Assembly (NCBI RefSeq): GCF_037975245.1 | Contig: NC_092575.1 | Span: 5,203,501 to 5,267,500 of the forward strand | Length of the DNA: 64,000 nucleotides | Reading direction: 5' to 3' | DNA from: Apostichopus japonicus | Lineage: Eukaryota > Echinodermata > Holothuroidea > Aspidochirotida > Stichopodidae | Shown: one piece after another, positions 1-10,352 of the stretch | Layout of the letters: every line of letters starts with the position of its first letter | Position numbering within the stretch: the first letter of the stretch is position 1 | Made by a program: the position numbers and the translations under genes | The notes under the pieces: model-generated | What the model saw: only the letters and a program-made list of their open reading frames with translations | Database searches by the model: none | Told to the model about the DNA's origin: nothing

Positions 1-70
1 CTTTATATGCGGACACCCTAACCACTAGGCTATGGACGTTGATTGTATATCCAGAGGTTTGAACCCGGTA
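1..70 (-). repeat. Possible tRNA-derived (SINE-like) fragment at window edge
   Basis: Read on the minus strand, bases 1-33 contain TAGCCTAGTGGTTAGGG, which fits an RNA polymerase III A-box of tRNA type. A GGTTCAAACC stretch like a B-box lies at about 53-66, but in the wrong order for one intact tRNA. I infer the start of a tRNA-derived SINE cut by the window edge. It is not a complete tRNA gene. Confidence 0.25.
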
Positions 71-615
71 AGGAAGGTCGAAATTCCACTGTAGGCGTAA
101 TTATATGTATAAATTACACTTGAGAAAAGTTTAAAAATTATTTAATAACAAAATGGCTTAAATACATACCAAAACAAGGAAGCTGTACGGCTCCTCGTAA
201 AAAGTGTAATAACCCACCTCGGATTAGTAAAATTTCAACTTGAGCTCTTTAAGAAATGAGTAATACAGGAAACTATCGGGAGGAAAAATGTATGCCTTGG
301 AATTCCCAGGATCTTAAAGTTCATGGTCTGTAGATCGCAAACCACAAACTTAACAAGAAATTTCTAACGAATTCAGGAAATACGTCGGTTCAAATGGTCT
401 CGAGTTTAGGCTTTACCTGGGAAATATCCGGACCTGCGATATGTATACAAAGTACATGTGGTCACAGAGGGGTTGATGATAAAAGTTGACATTTAGTACA
501 GGCAGGCCTACAGCTTCATGAATCGTTATAGAACTATATGCAACGAAATAGATGCATACCGCGGCTTACACAAAGTGCATGAACTTTCCCTTAAGTATAC
601 TTGACCTTGTATTGT
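71..615. other. Non-coding, nothing recognised
   Basis: AT-rich sequence with no convincing reading frame, splice pair or repeat that I could identify. Confidence 0.5.
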
Positions 616-727
616 TAATATATATATATATATATATAAAATATATATATATATAAAATATAGATATATATATATATATATATAAATATATATATATATA
701 TTTATATATATATATATATATATATAG
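616..727. repeat. (TA)n microsatellite
   Basis: About 110 bases of nearly pure alternating TA with a few AAA, GA or TTT interruptions. Open frames across it (runs of Y and I) are artefacts of the repeat. Confidence 0.95.
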
Positions 728-756
728 GGTTATAGCTAGGAGATTGTGAGTGCTGG

Positions 757-832
757 TTAAATAAATTTGCGAAGCGTAGCGAGCGAAGCTCTCGCATCTC
801 ACGGGGTCCAGGGGCCCGCTCTAGGGTGATTT
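757..832. repeat. GC-rich transposon-like fragment
   Basis: A short GC-rich island (GCGAAGCGTAGCGAGCGAAG followed by a GGGGCCCG stretch) in AT-rich DNA. Its composition resembles the hAT-type insertion at 49406-50222, but the match is not long enough to assign a family. Confidence 0.3.
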
Positions 833-877
833 TTGCTACATTTCAGATTTACAATTGGTAATGCAGCATTTACACTA

Positions 878-1375
878 GGCCACGTTGTCCACGATTCCCA
901 CAATTTGAGAGAATCGTGAGGAGCGTGGGAGGTCGTGTGACAGAATCGTGGTGGTCTTGAGGGAACTTGGTTGAATCGTCATGATCGTCATGAACGTGAC
1001 AAAATTTTTGACAGTCAAAAATTTCCCCACGATTGTCCCGATCTGAGACCAAACCGTGAAAGCGTGTGAAAGAACGTGGGAATCGTAGTACAGCTGAACT
1101 GAGCGTAACAGAGCGAAACAGACCTTGGTGCACTATCGCAGGGGATCTTGCTGGATTTTGAAACACGATATCCTCAAGTTTCACTACGATCCACTACGTG
1201 AGGAACACGCTCTACTACGATTCGTCAAGATGCTCTGAGAAGCGTGAGTAATTTATTCACGCTCTGTTACGATCTGCTGCGGTCGCCGCGTTTGGCTCCC
1301 ACGATCTGACACGTTAGGTTAGGTCCCCGCACGATTCCGATTTTGCATATGAAAGGGCCCCCACGCTCTCCAAGA
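878..1375. repeat. CACGATT/AATCGTG-rich repeat block with central palindrome
   Basis: About 500 bases in which CACGATT, ACGATC and their complements recur many times on both strands. Near its left third (about 1003-1025) is a near-perfect palindrome, AAATTTTTGAC-A-GTCAAAAATTT. A second short inverted repeat (AGCGTGA / TCACGCT) lies near 1240. The 104-codon minus-strand frame across it has biased composition and no recognisable domain. A decayed foldback or MITE-like element is possible. Confidence 0.5.
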
Positions 1376-2030
1376 TTCATTGCCATTTGAGCGCTTCACA
1401 CGAAAACATCTGACCTTTGAGACCAGCTATAGCCTAGTTATATATATATATATAAGATTTCCTAAGATCAGGCCCCGTAAAATCCCAAGAAATCCCAAGG
1501 ACACTGTACTGAATGGACATGCATCTAACAATATTCGAATTATTCGAATTTGTAAAGCGAACAGCAGATATCACTCCATATCAGTGAGCATGAAAATGGC
1601 GTTCCAGAATGAACAGCCTCCAAACCATGGGCGCAGATCCTGGTGGGGACAGCGGGACGCGTCCCCTCTAACCTTTCCAGTAGTGGGGACATGATATACC
1701 GTGTCCCACCAATTTGTCTTGAACAATAGCTTCATTTCAAGTTCCCCTGTATTGAACTTTGGCGAAGTTTGATCCAGCATTGTGCAAATCACATGCAACA
1801 GTTCTCATTTTATTATATTTATCCACAGTTGTTAAATATAGGACGGAAATCGCATTTGCGGCAGTCTATAATTGTTTTCTGGGAGAGGACGCCAGACCCA
1901 TCGTATACAAAAGTCTACTTGGATTATTTTTCCCCTGATTTTTTTTCTGCAGACGCCCATGCATGTATTTCCACAAACTAAATTTCTAAACCATGAAATC
2001 TCAAACTTAAGGAGGTTTGGGAGCATCATT
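1376..2030. other. Non-coding with a TE fragment near 1620-1720
   Basis: Contains a short (TA)n tract at about 1440. At 1630-1705 there is a GC-rich stretch (GTGGGGACAGCGGGACGCGT) with a related, roughly inverted GTCCCACC downstream, which looks like a transposon-end fragment. No supported gene. Confidence 0.4.
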
Positions 2031-2035
2031 AGGTC

Positions 2036-2126
2036 TGGGAAGTGTTATTTCCGGCGATCTGGGAGGCTATATTTGACCCCAAAAAATCGTACGCTACGCG
2101 CGAACCCATGGTCGCGCTCCGCTTAG
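2036..2126. repeat. Dispersed repeat fragment, copy 1
   Basis: Shares with 2688-2766 the order AAGTG(T/C)(T/C)ATTTCCGG, then a GCGCG(A/C)(A/C)CC stretch, then GCGCTCCGCTTAGATAG. The two are diverged copies of one transposon end. Confidence 0.6.
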
Positions 2127-2687
2127 ATAGTGTCAGAGCGCAGACTCGCGTTTCCACCATTATCTAAAACTGATCTGCGCCCATGTTCAAAACTGTCGAT
2201 GTGTGTAGTGTTCGGTTTCGAAAATATCTATTTCCTTAAAGAGGTTTTATTATTTGTACACTAATAAATTAACTGTGTCGGAATTTTCGAAAATTCCCTG
2301 ACCAACATTCTTCATCATACTTCCCTCTACTCGTGCAAATTTGACTAGTCTGTTTGGGGTTGAAGGAGGTTTATCTGTATTGATTGTCCATAGATGAAAT
2401 TTTGTGCAACATTGCATTATGGGTATGTTTTGAAGTGAATTTTCAAATTCTGAACAAATAATGGGCTTAAAACCTTGAAAAATGGAGCTGACGGGTATAG
2501 TGGGCCGCGACTTAGAACCACCTACAAAAGCAATGATCCGCAGGAGATGTGATGAGGTCGAACATGATGTGTGACTGATGACAATCTTCAAAAAGGTTAT
2601 AGATGGAAAAAAAACATTTGGAAATACTTGGTTCTCAGGCAAAAGTGTACATCTGGTTGGTCAGTTTCAAGCTCGAGAAGTGCCATT
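2127..2687. other. Non-coding, nothing recognised
   Basis: No convincing gene. The 130-codon minus-strand frame at 2250-2642 has no recognisable domain and overlaps repeat debris. Confidence 0.4.
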
Positions 2688-2805
2688 TCCGGTGCTCTGG
2701 GGGTATCAAAACCAGAAATTTTCTTCTACGCTGCGCGCCAACCGATGGTGGCGCTCCGCTTAGATAGTAATTCGCGCCCCCCGGGTCAGAAAATCCTGGA
2801 TACGC
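2688..2805. repeat. Dispersed repeat fragment, copy 2
   Basis: A diverged copy of the repeat at 2036-2126. It ends in CGCGCCCCCCGGGTCAGAAA followed by GATACGCCACTGG, a terminal pattern common in hAT-type elements. No target-site duplication is visible. Confidence 0.5.
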
Positions 2806-3305
2806 CACTGGTATTGGTAGTGAGTATTTCAACCGTATGCGTCCTTATGCCCCAACCCACACAGAAAAATCATTTCCCTGCCATGAATAGTTCCACTAAA
2901 CATTCGATGCAAGCAATTCAATTCAATTAGTTTTATCACGCATATAGTTATAGTATTTCGCGCAATACATACCAAGGTGGAACGGGACAGTCACCACTTT
3001 ACTAGTACCATGTATTCGTAACCTGAATTCATGTGGGAATACATTTGCCGTGCACTTGACTTCGTTTTATGATGATTTGAAGCGAAATGAATAATGATTT
3101 GTGGTAAAGGGGTTTTTCAGCGATTATACATTTACATGCCACTTGAAAAAAAATCAAACAGTTCAAAAGTTGTTAAGTAACGTTCGGAAAATACGGCCGA
3201 AATTCCCTTTCCACCCCTTTTATGTGTCTGTTGTAAATAACGATTGGAATAAACGCATCTCCTTCATCAAATTCACCAGTTACCAGACATATAAATTGGT
3301 TAATG
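2806..3305. repeat. 0.5-kb block, inverted copy of 40740-41292
   Basis: The reverse complement of about 40740-41292 aligns here in order: TATTGGTAGTGAGTATTTCA, CCATGAATAGTT, GCGCAATACATACCA, AATACGGCCGAAATTCCC and CATATAAATTGGTTAATG. Divergence and small indels show the copies are old. Confidence 0.85.
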
Positions 3306-3345
3306 TAACGTTATGCATATTCTACAAGAAAAGAAAGCTCTTTTC

Positions 3346-3756
3346 GCACCGCTGGGTACTGACTGCATAGTAATAACGTTGTGCTGCTAAAAACACTTCT
3401 GCATCTTTCATCTAACTTGCGGTCAGCCTTTGACCGAATCAACCAACCTCCGTTGCTACGGTGTTGAACTCTAGCAACGACGGTTTTTTTAGATACCTTT
3501 CTTTGCATCATTGTAAAGCGCCTATTTGTTGTGCAACTGCATGACCTTCAATATCCTATTCGAGGTAGACTGAGTTAAAGGAATTGTCTGGTGGAAGATT
3601 TTGATACATTGTTAATTGTAGTTCTCGTTCTTCTCTTTCTAACCTTGTGAAAATTGTCCCCATTCGACGTTTTCTTCTTGTAGAAATCTGGTTTTTCATT
3701 TTCACCAGTTGTTCACCAAAAGCAGTAGTGCGGGCAAATAAGCAAAACGAGCGACT
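3346..3756. repeat. Segmental duplication block 1, copy A
   Basis: Direct match to about 43429-43760. It begins at TGGGTACTGACTGCAT and includes AAAGGAATTGTCTGGTGGAA and TCCCCATTCGACGTTTTCTT. This is the leftmost block of the large A/B duplication that I could align. Confidence 0.8.
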
Positions 3757-3835
3757 TTTCCCAGCGAGGTAAAGGACAAGATTAGCATATCTCGATCCCA
3801 TTGGCTGGGGTCCTTATACATAAGATTCATTACAA
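3757..3835. repeat. Short inverted repeat, left partner
   Basis: TCCCAGCGAGGTAAAGGACA through CATTGGCTGGGGTCC matches the reverse complement of about 9180-9262. The pair brackets the palindrome-rich TIR element. Confidence 0.65.
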
Positions 3836-4030
3836 TATCAACTAGCAGTCGTGCACTGAATCGCTCATCACATACCACATTTCACAAGGCCACTTTGCTA
3901 CACTCAGAACAAAAACGAAAACATTCTAGCAGCAGAAGTACAATGGTACGCGTTTGAGTAGAGTTTTTTTTATTTGTCGGTGCATATGGCAAGCCGTTTT
4001 AACATTTACCTCGCAATTGGACTTTAGTCG

Positions 4031-4498
4031 AAAACATTTCACTTAAGTGGAATACATTCTACTTAAGTGAAATGTTATTCCATTAAAGTAAATTGTATTC
4101 CACTTAAGTGGAATTCAATTTCACTTAAGTGGAAATGGACATTTCTATTTTACTTAAGTGGAAATGCATTCCACTTAAGTGGAATTGTATTTCACTTAAG
4201 TGGAAATGCACTCCACTTAAGTGGAATGCATTTCACTTAAGTGGAATACATTTCCACTTAAGTGGAATAACATTTCACTTAAGCTTAATAGCCCATCTAC
4301 TTCACTTAAATGGAATACAATTCCACTTAAGTGGAATTGTATTCCACTTAAGTGGAATTGTATTCCACTTAAGTGGAATACAATTTCATATAAGTGGAAA
4401 ACAATTTCACTTAAGTGTAATAGTATCTTTTGGGCGTCAATTTCACTTAAGTTGAATTCTATTCTGCTTAAGTAAAATACAATTCCACTTAAGTGGAA
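4031..4498. repeat. Left array of CACTTAAGTG palindromes
   Basis: More than twenty copies of a palindrome centred on CTTAAG, most of them (T/A)TTCCACTTAAGTGGAAT, spaced by 3-8 AT-rich bases (period about 18-22). Open frames with repeated LKWN or FHLSGI are artefacts of this array. Confidence 0.95.
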
Positions 4499-5104
4499 AT
4501 GTTGATATGTGGCTTATATATAAATACAATTTAGGGTAATGTTGGTCGTAACGCATTCAATTGCTCATCACATATGATGATGTAGTGGATCCTCGTAGCA
4601 CGTGTACATCATGGCTATGGCTAATCATTCACATCCAACATTGCTGGAATGCGATCAAATAGCTGTTGTTGTTAGAGACACAATTCGAAGTGTTGTTTCC
4701 TCACTAGCACAGGGGAACAATCAGTATGATGCACAACAGAGGCGACTTACATCTTGTTTAAGTAACATAGCCAGAATTCGTAACTTTTTAGATAGTGAAA
4801 CTTTTGACGAAATAAAAGATTCCATCCAAAACCCCCAAAAAAGTAATATGTTCTCTTGCCCTTGTCAATGCGTTTTCGGCTGTAGCTCCAACCACTTGTA
4901 ATGTATTTGCCATGGCTTTATTTTTGGTATTCGCCAAGTACCAGGTCAGGTACGTACGTACACACCATGCACGGATGTTAAGTGCTAGCTGGATCCCGAT
5001 GGACAGCCGATATTCATTGTGCACATATCGACACCACGTACGTACGCACACGTATCGCGGCAAGTTGTTTATAATGGCGCGCAAAGGCATGGGCAAAGTT
5101 TGGC
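4499..5104. other. Unique spacer between palindrome arrays
   Basis: Non-repetitive DNA inside the TIR element. A plus-strand frame at 4602-4901 (99 codons) has ordinary amino-acid composition for about its first 75 residues and reaches a possible splice donor (AAAAAA|GTAATA, about 4841). A minus-strand frame at 4788-5096 overlaps it. I recognise neither. It could be captured host exon sequence or degenerate transposon coding sequence. Confidence 0.35.
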
Positions 5105-5450
5105 GTTGAATGTACTAGCCAATCACATTCTGGAATAGACTAGCCAATCACATTACACTTAAGTGAAATAGACTATCCAATCACATTTCACTTAAGTGGA
5201 ATGCATTTACCCTTAAGTGGAATTGTATTCCACTTGAGTGAAATAGACAGGACATTCCACTTAAGTGGAATTGTATTCCACTTAAGTAGAATACAATTCC
5301 ACTTAAGTGAAATGCATTTCCACTTAAGTGAAATACAATTCCACTTAAGTGGAATGCAATTCCACATAAGTGAAATAGAATTTAGCTAAGGTAAAATGCA
5401 GTGACAAGTTGATGAATTCAGCTTAAGTAAAATACAATTAAGCTTAAGTG
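5105..5450. repeat. Middle array of palindromes, with three CCAATCACATT copies
   Basis: Begins with three direct repeats of (T/C)AGCCAATCACATT or close variants (5115-5190), each containing CCAAT. These run into about a dozen CACTTAAGTG palindromes. The array stops exactly where LINE coding sequence begins. Confidence 0.9.
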
Positions 5451-8276
5451 GAATGGACAGGATTTGGTAAATTGAAATTAAGTACAGGGGAAACAGTAGT
5501 TTACTCCGGTAGAGAAGATGGTGTACATCGGAGTGGAGTGGCAATCATGTTGTCAAAGCATGCTGAAAGGGCACTCATAGAATGGAGACCGGTGAATGAC
5601 AGAATCATCACAGCAAGATTTTATTCCAATTACATAAAAGCGACAATAATCCATGTGTATGCACCAACTCTGGATGCAACAGATGAAGCAAAGGACAGTT
5701 TTTATGAACAACTTCAAACAGTTGTAGAAGATGTAAATCAACACGACATGGTGATTATAACCGGAGACATGAATGCGAAAGTTGGAGCTGACAATAAAGA
5801 CAAGGAAACAGTTATGGGGAAACATGGGATTGGAGTCATCAACAATAATGGAGAAAGACTAGTTGACTTTTGCGGATTGAATAACTTTGTAATAACTGGC
5901 ACATTGTTCCCACACAAGGAAATACACAAGAACACCTGGACATCTCCTGATAAAAGGACAAACAACCTAATTGACCATGTTCTGATCAACAAGAAGTACA
6001 GGTCTTCAGTCAGGGACACAAGGGTAATGAGAGGTGCTGATGTTGCAAGTGACCACCAGCTTGTAAGAACGCAAATAAAGCTTAAACTCAAGAAACAAGA
6101 CAAGAAAGCCAATCCAAGAATGAAATACGATGTGAGCAAATTGCAGAATCCAGCAATTAAGAACCAATTTTCAGTGGAACTCAAGAACAAATTTGCTGTG
6201 CTTGAAGCAGTATCAGACGATGTAGACATTGAAGCAAAATGGGACAATTTCAATAATGCATTTAACCAGTCAGCTAAAGAAGTTCTTGGAACCAGAAAGA
6301 GGAATCAGAAGCCATGGATAGGTGTCGAATCATGGAAGAAAGTAGAAGAGAGAAAACATATTAAAATGAAAATTGAAAATGCGAAATCCATCAGAATTAA
6401 ACAGCAACTCCAATCAGAATACAAGGCTAAAGATAAAGAAGTCAAATCAAGCATAAGATCAGATAAGAGAAAGTGGGTGGATAGTTTGGCAGGTGATGCA
6501 CAACGAGCAGCTGAAAATGGTCAAATGAAAACTCTATATGAATTAACAAAAACTATTTGCAATGAGAAACCGCGTCATGCAACAGGAGTAAAAGATAAGC
6601 AAGGCAATATCATTACAGACGAGGAGGGAAAAAGGACAAGGTGGAAAGCACATTTTGAGGAAATTCTGAACAGAGATATCCCGACAAACCCAGTGGTAAA
6701 GATAAGTGTTGATATACCAGAATTAGAAACCATTGACACCACACCAGTGTCTAAAGCAGAAGTAAAGAATGCAATTAAAAAGTTGAAAAATGGAAAGGCA
6801 GGAGGAGTGGATATGTTAACACCTGAATTGTTAAAAGCAGACATAGATACAACAGCCGACAAGTTACACAGCATTATATGTGATATCTGGGATCAAGAAA
6901 AAATACCAAAAGACTGGAAGAAAGGTCTAATCGTGAAATTACCGAAGAAAGGAGACTTAACTGAGTGCGGAAACTGGCGAGGGATAACATTGCTGCCTAT
7001 TGCAAGCAAGATACTGGGAAGAATTGTTATTGACAGGATTAAAATAGGCATTAACAAGAAACTTAGACCAGAACAAGCAGGATTTCGTCAAGGAAAGAGC
7101 ACAACTGAACAGATCTTCATACTGAGAAATATTATTGAACAATCCATTGAGTGGCAATCTTCATTATACATAAATTTCATCGACTTTGAAAAGGCTTTTG
7201 ATTCGATTCACCGGGACAGTTTGTGGGAGATCATGAGGCATTACGGCATACCAGGGAAAATCATCAACATAGTCAAACTAATGTATTCAGACAGTGTGTG
7301 TGCAGTGTTAGATGACGGCGAAGTAACAGAGTGGTTCCAAGTAAAGACGGGGGTAAAGCAAAGATGCGTAATGTCCGGATTTTTGTTTCTTCTTGTGATT
7401 GACTGGATGATGAGAGAGACTACCAAAGACAACAACACAGGGATCAGGTGGCAGATGATGTCTAAGCTTGAAGATCTAGATTTTGCAGATGACATCGCGC
7501 TCCTATCTTCCAGCCATTCTCAAATGCAAAAGAAAACAAACAGTTTAACTGGTCTTGCGAGTAGAGTTGGACTTAAAGTAAACAAAAAGAAGACAAAGAT
7601 CATGAGAATGAATAACAAGAAGAGGGATGCAGTCAAAATAGAAGAGGATGACTTAGATGATGTGAATGAATTTGCATACTTAGGTGCAATAGTAAGCAAA
7701 GATGGAGGTGGAGAGAGGGAAATGAATAGCAGAATAAACAAGGCAAGAGTTGCATTTACTAAACTGAACAAGATATGGAGATCCAAACAGTACGGAAGAA
7801 AAACCAAAAATCAAGCTATACAAAACTTTGGTAAGACCAGTACTTCTTTATGGTTGCGAAACGTGGAAAATGAACAAAAGTGATGAAAATAGACTGGATT
7901 CCTTCCAATACCAGTGTTTGAAGAAGGCACTACAAATATTCTGGCCCAATATCATTTCAATGGATGAGCTCAATAAATACACCCAAACTGCAAGAATAAG
8001 TCAAGAAGTCAAAAGAAGAAGATGGAATTGGATTGGTCATGTTTTAAGGAAACCAAATGATCACCATTGTACGATTGCCCTGACATGGCGGCCAGAAGGG
8101 AAGCGGAAAGTTGGCAGACCAAAAACAACGTGGAGGAGGACAGTAGAAAGAGAAAGAAAGCAAGGCGGGTGGAAGACTTGGAATGAGGCAAGGGAAAGTG
8201 CACGAGCCAGGGACAAGTGGAAACAGAGCGTGATGGCCTTATGTGCCACAAGGCACGAAGAGGATAGTTGAGTTGA
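5448..8276 (+). pseudogene. 5'-truncated APE-type LINE: endonuclease-reverse transcriptase, one frameshift
   Basis: One frame (5448-7883) continues, after a +1 shift near 7828-7833, in a second frame ending at 8271. The N-terminal part is an AP-endonuclease-like domain (VYAPT, ITGDMNAKVG, DHVLI, ASDHQLV), but its first part with the earliest catalytic motifs is missing. The reverse transcriptase shows FIDFEKAFDS (motif A), GVKQRCVMSG (motif B, with R where G is usual), DFADDIALL (motif C, FADD) and FAYLGAIVS. Past the frameshift are LYGCETW, WNWIGHVLRK and GRPKTTWRR, the usual C-terminal tail of RTE-like elements often annotated craniofacial development protein 2-like. There is no ATG at the 5' end: an in-frame TAA from the palindrome array precedes it. 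The 3' end is a short (TTGAG)n tail. It is probably immobile, but otherwise open and therefore fairly young. Confidence 0.92.
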
Positions 8277-8345
8277 GTTAAGTGGAATGGTATACTACTT
8301 AAGTGAAATTGAATTCCACTTAAGTGAAATGTATTCGACTTAAGT
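8277..8345. repeat. Right array of palindromes
   Basis: Three to four CACTTAAGTG-type palindromes between the LINE tail and the right terminal inverted repeat. They mirror the start of the left array. Confidence 0.85.
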
Positions 8346-8386
8346 CAAATTGCGAGGTAAATGTTAAAACGGCTTGCCATATGTGC

Positions 8387-9179
8387 AGAGGGTCCGTGGT
8401 TATGTATCGCACGACTCTGTTGCTGTAAATTTAAAGAAGTTAAATCAAACCGAAACAGTTGGAAGATGATACAAAAATCACCATATAATATAAACGTAAG
8501 ACAATTTCTGTGTTCAATAACTATAATCCACAGTAACAGTGGTACTACTAACATGCTTGACTAAATACTAGGCCTATATCTTTCGTATTATATTATCTGA
8601 AAACCGTGCCAAAGGGTCATAATAAACCGTTCAAAGGGTCATAATTTTGAAAATCAGGGTCAATGTCTATGCTCAAAACTAAGTCTATCAGTATAAAGTT
8701 TAAAAGCATCTCAAGTAAATAGTCAACCAGAAACGGTCAAACTGTCCGATGTTTTTAAGCAGTATCGAAGCAAGCTAGCAAACGCCTGGTACTTATCTGC
8801 GTACATTGCCATCGCAGTACTCTGTACAGCAAGTTCCACCATCACTTCGAAGCTTCACCCTTGTCAAAACTAACTTATTCGATTTATTGGCTTTTAAGTT
8901 TTGGATCATCAACCTAAGTAATACTTACCTTCAAAGAAGGACAGTCATCTACAATGAGACGTGTACACTCACAGTCCATGGTCGCAGTCTCATGTTTTAC
9001 GAACTTATGGATGTAAATGTACCACAAACAAGTCCGCGCAAAAGCAACATATAAACACATTTTTTAACCAAGTTGATTCAAGACAGTCGCCAGTTCACAC
9101 AGTACGTGTATGCGTATCACGATCCACTGCGTACACGTCTATGTTAATGTACAAACACACACGCAAAGCGTAAGCAAGA
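8387..9179. other. Non-coding, nothing recognised
   Basis: Mixed AT-rich sequence with two GGGTCATAAT-type direct repeats near 8613-8650. No convincing gene or splice pair. Confidence 0.45.
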
Positions 9180-9262
9180 ACTTCCCAATTCAGCATCAAA
9201 TGTGCAAGACCCAGCCAATGAGAAGCGAGGTATGCAAATGATGGCCTTTACCGTGCTGGGAC
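9180..9262. repeat. Short inverted repeat, right partner
   Basis: The reverse complement matches 3757-3835 (CCAGC..GGTAAAGG, CATTGGCTGGG). Confidence 0.65.
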
Positions 9263-9274
9263 ACAAAATCTTGC

Positions 9275-10352
9275 GTGCGGTCAAATAGGCAAAACGAGCG
9301 ACTTGAAGTTAGCAATCCTATTTCCGCAGCAAATACACTCTCGTGTGTACACGCACAGGTGATTGCCTGTTATATATAACGTACATATCGCGAACGTAGA
9401 CAGCCTACCATGCCCAGTTGGTATACGTACATAGCGTTGCACATCATACAGTCTCTCACTCAAACTACAGTTCATAAACCGTTCTTTGAAGTCGCTGAAA
9501 TAAAAAAAAACGATCAAATTTACAGTAAATGGAAACTTGTAAAGTATTTGGAACACCGAAAGATGAAAATTAGCGGAATCGATGTCAGAGCAGAATGTAG
9601 TACCGAGAAGCTTAGGCTTCTCAGAACTGTCCGATTGTAAACGTTAGAGTAACCTACATGCGAACATTACTCGCAATGGAGCTGAACATCACAATGTTAA
9701 CAACGAAGAGTCTGCTGTTCAAACTTATCTTGTTTTACACAAAGACCACGAAACCACCGATCTACTACAGATATGGCGGCATAAGGAATTTTTTAAAACA
9801 TTTCTAATTTATAAGAAATGTCACAGAAAATTAAGGAAGAAATTAATCTGTATACAAACGCGGTTTTTGTTGTGATTACTGTAGGTACTGTACGGAGCGT
9901 GGGTTATGTCGCAATTTGCATTTGCGAAGATGACGTCAAGTTCGTTACTGTTGAAATCATATTTGAAATGTCAATCCTTAACGAGTAAAAAATCGTTTCT
10001 CTGTCAAACGCAACATTAGCGTTCTCATACTTTGACAACATATTTGGAAAATGATTTATCTTTCTTTAAGGTAACTTCTTAAGGATACCAGACAATCCTT
10101 TTATACATTTTATACATTCTGTACCACTAATTCTAGCCTAGATTCATTGACAGATAAAGCGTGTCACATTTTAATTATTATTTGTTTTTAGGTTTCTAAC
10201 AAGATTATCGTGCCAAAACGGTTATATGCAGCTTTTGTTTACGTCTTGCCACGTGTGTAAGTCGTCAATGTGGATTAACTTTCCACTCTTTCCGTACAGT
10301 GGATATATGTAAGTCGAAGGACATATACCGAGAAGCCTCTAAAGGAGAGAGC
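9275..10352. repeat. Segmental duplication block 2, copy A
   Basis: Direct match to about 43735-44660: GCAAAACGAGCGACTTGAAG, GTTTACGTCTTGCCACGTGT and GAGAAGCCTCTAAAG occur in the same order. The start (CAAAACGAGCGACT) also occurs at 3734, so this segment was broken and partly repeated around the TIR element. Confidence 0.85.

Larger units (their letters stand above)
3984..8382. mobile_element. TIR element with CACTTAAGTG palindrome arrays, carrying a LINE insertion
   Basis: The two ends are inverted copies starting ATATGGCAAGCCGTTTTAAC and running about 70 bases inward with few mismatches. The element is flanked on both sides by GTGC (3980-3983 and 8383-8386), compatible with a 4-bp target-site duplication, although the symmetrical ATAT end leaves the exact edge uncertain. 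Inside the ends lie arrays of a near-palindrome of the form TTCCACTTAAGTGGAA. Without the LINE at about 5450-8275 the element would be about 1.6 kb and non-autonomous. No transposase is recognisable. Confidence 0.8.

Noticed and set aside
1-70. Complete tRNA gene
   Set aside because: A- and B-box-like words are in the wrong order and no cloverleaf can be drawn.
566-802. 78-codon minus-strand frame rich in Y and I
   Set aside because: It arises from the (TA)n tract.
4129-4475. Open frames with repeated LKWN and FHLSGI units
   Set aside because: They are translations of the CACTTAAGTG palindrome array, not proteins.
4031-5450. CRISPR-like array
   Set aside because: The repeats are short variable palindromes with 3-8 base gaps, in an animal genome, with no unique spacers of fixed length.
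5448-5450. GTG as the start of the LINE protein
   Set aside because: The element is 5'-truncated. The codon comes from the adjoining palindrome repeat.
8009-8251. Minus-strand frames rich in S and L
   Set aside because: Shadows of the lysine- and arginine-rich LINE C-terminus.
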